Shown here piece after piece: positions 58,693 through 64,000 of a DNA stretch of 64,000 nucleotides. The stretch comes from Hydractinia symbiolongicarpus (lineage: Eukaryota; Cnidaria; Hydrozoa; Anthoathecata; Hydractiniidae): contig NC_079875.1 of NCBI RefSeq assembly GCF_029227915.1, positions 42,243,201 to 42,307,200 on the forward strand, written 5' to 3'. The notes beneath the pieces are model-generated. The model searched no databases. It worked only from the letters and a program-made list of their open reading frames with translations, and was not told the origin of the DNA. Position 1 is the first letter of the stretch; each line of letters starts with the position of its first letter. The position numbers were made by a program, and so were the translations under genes.

Positions 58693-60317
58693 AACGATTT
58701 TTTAAATTATTTTTTCACCACTAAAACGCATGAGACTTGTAGTTTTCAAAAAATTTTTTCATTTTTGATGAGACGGTTAATGAAAGGGGTTTAATCGCCG
58801 GCAAACGAAAACCCGCGATTTCTCGTAAATCCCGGGCTTGGCCCGTATAGTCGAATGTATACAAAGAAAGTACCCTGTGAGTAAACTCATTTCCAGAACG
58901 ATGTTTTAAATTATTTTTTCACCACTAAAACGCATAAGACTTGTAGTTTTCAAAAATGTTTTCATTTTGGATGAGACGCTGAATAAAAGAAGTTTAATCG
59001 CCGGCAAACGAAAACCCGCGACTTCCCGTAAATCCCTAGCTTGGCCTGTATAGTCGAATGTATACAAAGAAAGTACCCAGGGAGTAAACTCATTTCCCGA
59101 ACGATTTTTTAAATTATTTTTTCATCACTAAAACGCATAAGACTTGTAGTTTTCAAAAATGTTTTCATTTTTGATGAGACTCCGAATAAAAGAAGTTTAA
59201 TCGCCGTCAAACGAAAACCCGCGATGTCCCAAAAATCCCGGGCTTGGCCCGTATAGTCAAAAGTATACAAAGAAAGTACCCAGGGGGTAAACTCATTTTC
59301 CAAATGATTTTTTAAATTATTTTGTCACCACTAAAACGCATGAGACTTGTAGTTTTCAAAAATGTTTTCATTTTTGATGGGACGCTGAATAAAAGAAGTT
59401 TAATCGCCGGCAAACGAAAACCCGCGATTTTCCGTAAATCCCGGGCTTGGCCCGTATAGTTGAATGTATCTAAAGAAAGTACCCAGAGAGTAAAAACATT
59501 TCCCGAACGATTTTTTAAATTATTTTTCCTCCACTAAAACGCATGAGATTTGTAGTTTTCAAAAATGTTTTCATTTTTGATGAGACGCCTAATAAAAGGG
59601 GTTTTATCGGCGGAAAATGAAAACCCGCGATTTCCCGTAAATCACGGGCTTGGCCCGTATAGTCGAACGTATACAAAGAAAGTACCCTGTGAGTAAACTC
59701 ATTTCCAGAACAATTTTTTAAATTATTTTTTCACCACTAAAACGCATAAGACTTGTAGTTTTCAAAAATGTTTTCATTTTTGATGAGACGCTGAATAAAA
59801 GAAGTTTAATCGCCGTCAAACGAAAACCCGCGATGTCCCAAAAATCCCGGGCTTGGCCCGTATTGTCAAAAGTATACAAAGAAAGTACCCAGGGGGTAAA
59901 CTCATTTTCCAAATGATTTTCTAAATTATTTTGTCACCACTAAAACGCATGAGACTTGTAGTTTTCAAAAGTGTTTTCATTTTTGATGGGACGCTGAATA
60001 AAAAAAGTTTAATCGCCGGCAAACAAAAACCCGCGATTTCCCGTAAATCCCAGGCTTGGCCCGTACAGTTGAATGTATCTAAAGAAAGTACCCAGGGGGT
60101 AAACTCATTTTCCAAATGATTTTTTAAATTATTTTGTCACCACTAAAACGCATGAGACTTGTAGTTTTCAAAAGTGTTTTCATTTTTGATGGGACGCTGA
60201 ATAAAAGAAGTTTAATCGCCGGCAAACGAAAACCCGCGATTTCCCGTAAATCCCGGGCTTGGCCCGTATAGTTGAATGTATCTAAAGAAAGTACCCAGGG
60301 AGTAAACACATTTGGCG
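58693..60317. repeat. H N D E F D E E block closing the 8-mer array
   Basis: An extra H (58693) begins what would be a third repeat of the H-G end of the 8-mer, but N follows (58897, 'ttttggatgag', 'ccctagcttgg'). D, E, F, D, E and E come next, matching 34.1-35.3 and 49.1-50.1 kb. Private changes here include 'cccagagagtaaaaac' near 59481, 'tttttcctccac' near 59525 and 'cgtattgtc' near 59860. Confidence 0.78.
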
Positions 60318-62550
60318 AACGATTTTTTGAATTATTTTTTCTCCACTAAAACGCATGAGACTTGTAGTTTTCAAAACTGTTTTCATTTTTGATAAGACGC
60401 TGAATAAAAGAAGTTTAATCGCCGGCAAACGAAAACCCACGATGTCCCAAAAATCCCGGGCTTGGCCCGTATAGTCAAAAGTATACAAAGAAAGTACCCA
60501 GGAGGTAAACTCATTTTCCAAATGATTTTTTAAATTATTTTGTCACCACTAAAACGCATGAGACTTGTAGTTTTCAAAAGTGTTTTCATTTTTGATGGGA
60601 CGCTGAATAAAAGAAGTTTAATCGCCGGCAAACGAAAACCCGCGATTTCCCGTTAATCCCGGGCTTGGCCCGTATAGTTGAATGTATCTAAAGAAAGTAC
60701 CCAAGGAGTAAACACATTTCCCGAACGATTTTTTAAATTATTTTTTCACCACTAAAACGCATGAGATTTGTAGTTTTCAAAAATGTTTTCATTTTTGATG
60801 AGACGCTCAATGAAAGGAATTTAATCGCCGGCAAACGAAAACCCGCGATTTCTCGTAAATCCCGGGCTTGGCCCGTATAGTTGAATGTATCTAAAGAAAG
60901 TACCCAAGGAGTAAACACATTTCCCGAACGATTTTTTAAATTATTTTTTCTCCACTAATACGCATGAGATTTGTAGTTTTCAAAAATGTTTTCATTTTTG
61001 ATGAGACGCTGAATAAAAGAAGTTTAATCGCCGGCAAACGAAAACCCACGATTTCCCGAAAATCCCGGGCTTGGCCCGTATAGTCAAAAGTATACAAAGA
61101 AAGTACCCAGGGAGTAAACTCATTTCCCAAATGATTTTTTAAATTATTTTGTCACCACTAAAACGCATGAGACTTGTAGTTTTCAAAAGTGTTTTCATTT
61201 TTGATGGGACGCTGAATAAAAGAAGTTTAATCGCCGGCAAACGAAAACCCCCGATTTCCCGTAAATCCCGGGCTTGGCCCGTATAGTTGAATGTATCTAA
61301 AGAAAGTACCCAAGGAGTAAACACATTTCCCGAACGATTTTTTAAATTATTTTTTCTCCACTAAAACGCATGAGATTTGTAGTTTTCAAGAATGTTTTCA
61401 TTTTTGATGAGACGCTGAATAAAAGAAGTTTAATCGCCGGCAATCAAAAACCTGCGATTTCCCGTAAATCACGGGCTTGTCCCGTATAGTCGAATGTATG
61501 CAAAGAAAGTACCCTGTGAGTAAACTCATTTCCAGAACGATTTTTTAAATTATTTTTTCACCACTAAAACGCATAAGACTTGTAGTTTTCAAAAATGTTT
61601 TCATTTTTGATGAGACGCTGAATAAAAGAAGTTTAATCGCCGGCAAACGAAAACCCACGATTTCCCGAAAATCCCGGGCTTGGCCCGTATAGTCAAAAGT
61701 ATACAAAGAAAGTACCCAGGGAGTAAACTCATTTCCCAAATGATTTTTTAAATTATTTTGTCACCACTAAAACGCATGAGACTTGTAGTTTTCAAAAGTG
61801 TTTTCATTTTTGATGGGACGCTGAATAAAAGAAGTTTAATTGCCGGCAAACGAAAACCCGCGATTTCCCGTAAATCCCGGGCTTGGCCCGTATAGTTGAA
61901 TGTATCTAAAGAAAGTACCCAAGGAGTAAACACATTTCCCGAACGATTTTTTAAATTATTTTTTCTCCACTAAAACGCATGAGATTTGTAGTTTTCAAAA
62001 ATGTTTTCATTTTTGATGAGACGCTCAATAAAAGGGGTTTAATCGGCGGAAAATGAAAACCCGCGATTTCCCGTAAATCACGGGCTTGTCCCGTATAGTC
62101 GAATGTATGCAAAGAAAGTACCCTGTGAGTAAACTCATTTCCAGAACGATTTTTTAAATTATTTTTTCACCACTAAAACGCATGAGACTTGTAGTTTTCA
62201 AAAACGTTTTCATTTTAGATGAGACGCTGAATAAAAGAAGTTTAATCGCCGGCAAACGAAAACCCACGATTTCCCGAAAATCCCGGACTTGGCCCGTATA
62301 GTCAAAAGTATACAAAGAAAGTACCCAGGGAGTAAACTCATTTCCCAAATGATTTTTTAAATTATTTTGTCACCACTAAAACGCACAAGACTTGTAGTTT
62401 TCAAAAGTGTTTTCATTTTTGATGGGACGCTGAATAAAAGAAGTTTAATCGCCGGCAAACGAAAACCCGCGATTTCCCGTAAATCCCGGGCTTGGCCCGT
62501 ATAGTTGAATGTATCTAAAGAAAGTACCCAGGGAGTAAACTCATTTTCAG
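60318..62550. repeat. Second E-F-D trimer block, with three hybrid monomers
   Basis: Starts: 60318 F/D hybrid, 60521 E, 60724 F/E hybrid, 60927 F/D hybrid, 61130 E, 61333 F, 61536 D, 61739 E, 61942 F, 62145 D, 62348 E. Offsets of 609 bp recur (61130 to 61739; 61536 to 62145). The F at 61333 has a C-like patch in its middle ('ggcaatcaaaaacctgcg'). The block matches 50.9-52.2 kb at offset 9,952 bp. Confidence 0.8.
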
Positions 62551-63971
62551 AACGATTTTTAAAATTATTTTTTCACCACTAAAACGTATGAGACTTGTAG
62601 TTTTCAGAAATGTTTTCATTTTTGATGAGACGCTTAATGAATGTGGTTTAATCGCCGGCAAACGAAAACCCGCGATTTTCCGTAAATCCCGGGCTTGGCC
62701 CGTATAGTCGAATGTATACAAAGAAAGTACCCTGTGAGTAAACTCATTTCCAAAACGATTTTTTAAATTATCTTTTCACCACTAAAACGCATGAGACTTG
62801 TAGTTTTTAAAAATGTTTTCATTTTTGATGAGACGCTGAATAAAAGAAGTTTAATCGACGGCAAACGAAAACCCGCCATTTCCCGTAAACCCCGGACTCG
62901 GCCCGTATAGTCAAAAGTATACAAAGAAAGTACCCAGGGAGTAAACTCATTTCCCGAACGATTTTTTAAATTATTTTTTCACCACTAAAACGCATTAGAC
63001 TTGTAGTTTTCAGAAATGTTTTCATTTTTGATGAGACGGTTAATGAAAGGGGTTTAATCGCCGGCAAACGAAAACCCGCGATTTCTCGTAAATCCCGGGC
63101 TTGGCCCGTATAGTCGAATGTATACAAAGAAAGTACCCAGGGAGTAAACTCATTTCCCGAACGATTTTTTAAATTATTTTTTCACCACTAAAACGCATAA
63201 GACTTGTAATTTTCAAAAATGTTTTCATTTTTGATAAGACTCCGAATAAAAGAAGTTTAATCACCGTCAAACGAAAACCCGCGATGTCCCAAAAATCCCG
63301 GGCTTGGCCCGTATAGTCAAAAGTATACAAAGAAAGTACCCAGGGGGTAAACTCATTTCCTAAATGATTTTTTAAATTATTTTGTCACCACTAAAACGCA
63401 TGAGACTTGTAGTTTTCAAAAGTGTTTTCATTTTTGATGGGACGATGAATAAAAAAAGTTTAATCGCCGGCAAACGAAAACCCGCGATTTCCCGTAAATC
63501 CCGGGCTTGGCCCGTATAGTTGAATGTATCTAAAGAAAGTACCCAAGGAGTAAACTCATTTCCCGAACGATTTTTTAAATTATTTTTTCTTCACTAAAAC
63601 GCATGAGATTTGTAGTTTTCAAAAATGTTTTCATTTTCGTTGAGACGCTTAAGGAAAGAAGTTTAATCGCCGTCAAACGAAAACCCGCGATGTCCCAAAA
63701 ATCCCGGGCTTGGCCCGTATAGTCAAAACTATACAAAGAAAGTACCCAGGGGGTAAACTCATTTTCCATATGGTTTTTTAAATTATTTTGTCACCACTAA
63801 AACGCATGAGACTTGTAGTTTTCAAAAGTGTTTTCATTTTTGATGGGACGCTGAATAAAAGAAGTTTAATCGCCGGCAAACGAAAACCCGCGATGTCCCA
63901 AAAATCCCGGGCTTGGCCCGTATAGTCAAAAGTATACAAAGAAAGTACCCAGGGGGTAAACTCATTTCCCA
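62551..63971. repeat. K A B/H D E F/D D segment, copy of 54.0-55.4 kb
   Basis: Seven monomers (7 x 203 = 1,421 bp) match 54,020-55,438 at an offset of 8,531-8,533 bp. The offset grows by two because the earlier copy has two one-base losses. The fused F/D monomer and the private 'ttccatatg' word are present in both. Changes only here include 'cttgtaatttt' at 63206, 'gggacgatgaat' at 63440 and 'ttttcgttgagacg' at 63633. Confidence 0.85.
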
Positions 63972-64000
63972 AATGATTTTTTAAATTATTTTGTCACCAC
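63972..64000. repeat. Partial monomer at the window end
   Basis: The last 29 bases are the start of another E- or J-like monomer ('aatgattttttaaatt', 'ttgtcaccac'), in register with the rest. The array therefore continues past the right edge. Confidence 0.95.

Larger units (their letters stand above)
1..64000. repeat. Tandem satellite DNA array, about 203-bp monomer, 315 complete copies
   Basis: The same unit recurs head to tail without a break. Monomer starts ('aacgattttttaaatt' or close variants such as aatga or aacgatg) lie at 1, 204, 407, 610, 813, 1016 and on to 63972. Dividing 63,971 bp by 315 monomers gives 203.1 bp, so length is very tightly kept. All copies face the same way. At least 14 sequence variants (A to N, defined in the summary) appear in recurring orders. 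No unique DNA, gene, RNA gene or mobile element interrupts the array. Arrays like this are known from eukaryotic heterochromatin, often around or in centromeres, and are thought to grow by unequal crossover, conversion or rolling-circle events. A centromeric role here is possible but unproven. I do not recognise the family or the species. Both array ends lie outside the window. Confidence 0.98.

Noticed and set aside
1-64000. CRISPR-like regular spacing
   Set aside because: There are no unique spacers between short repeats; the whole 203-bp unit repeats, which is a satellite and not a CRISPR array.
1-64000. rDNA spacer or telomere-type repeat
   Set aside because: No rRNA sequence occurs anywhere in the window and the unit contains no short telomere-like hexamer or heptamer runs.
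1-64000. An undescribed gene system, such as a defence island or biosynthetic cluster
   Set aside because: There is no room for one: monomers run in register from first base to last, with no unique sequence longer than the 23-base insert.

Overview
The whole 64 kb window is one uninterrupted tandem satellite DNA array. The unit is a monomer of about 203 bp. Taking the recurring 'aacgattttttaaatt' as the monomer start, monomers begin at 1, 204, 407, 610, 813, 1016 and so on to 63972. That gives 315 complete monomers plus a 29-bp piece of the next, all in the same orientation. Net length drift from exact 203-bp spacing is only +26 bp over the window, and 22 bp of that is a single insertion near 50.3 kb. 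I see no gene, RNA gene, transposon, CRISPR array or other unique sequence anywhere. An array of this size points to a eukaryotic chromosome, in pericentromeric, centromeric or other heterochromatic DNA, probably from a long-read assembly. The sequence does not tell me which species.

Monomer anatomy (coordinates within a consensus monomer I built by eye): positions 1-100 are AT-rich (about 26% GC) with runs of T and A. Positions 101-160 are GC-rich (about 58% GC) with two inverted repeats. Positions 161-203 are intermediate (about 40% GC). The consensus holds 13 CpG where about 7.5 are expected from its C and G counts, and many of the differences between monomers are CpG-to-TpG or CpG-to-CpA changes.

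Monomers fall into recognisable variants, lettered here by short diagnostic words. A: 'tatcttttcacc', 'cgccatttcc'. B: 'cattagacttg', 'aaagtggttt'. C: 'cactactaa', 'catatttgatggg'. D: 'gactccgaat' or 'cgaaaatcccggg', then 'caaaagtatac'. E: 'ttgtcacc', 'aaaagtgttttc', 'gttgaatgtatc'. F: 'ttctccac' or 'ttcttcac', 'gagatttg', 'aatcacggg'. G: 'ataagacttg', 'tttttaaaaatg', 'cgaaaatc'. H: 'gacggttaatg', 'tttctcgtaaat', usually 204 bp. I: 'aagtcttg' or 'cgtcttg', 'ggctcgtatag'. J: 'gatattttaaatt', 'ttgtcacc', 'ggactcgg'. K: 'gatttttaaaatt', 'cgtatgag', 'aatgaatgtgg'. L: 'cgcttaataaaagg', 'ggcctgtatag'. M: 'aatgatttcattttt', 'aaaaggagttt'. N: 'ttttggatgag', 'ccctagcttgg'.

These variants recur in ordered strings, so the array has higher-order repeat (HOR) structure, but the unit changes along the window. 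From 0 to 10.8 kb there is a 13-monomer HOR (2,639 bp), partial copies of it, and a 12-monomer tandem duplication. From 12.4 to 22.5 kb there are I-J-headed blocks of 9 to 11 monomers. From 22.5 to 29 kb there are short tandem dimers, 5-mers and trimers. From 29.4 to 46.3 kb there is a 4.7-kb duplication spaced 6,294 bp apart, followed by a mosaic built from pieces of it. From 46 to 64 kb there are long-range duplications spaced 6.7, 8.5 and about 10 kb, and a very young 8-monomer HOR (1,627 bp, two copies) at 55.4-58.7 kb. Hybrid monomers, a conversion-like patch and small indels record the unequal crossovers and conversions that made the array. The short open frames that appear throughout are by-products of the repeat, not genes.
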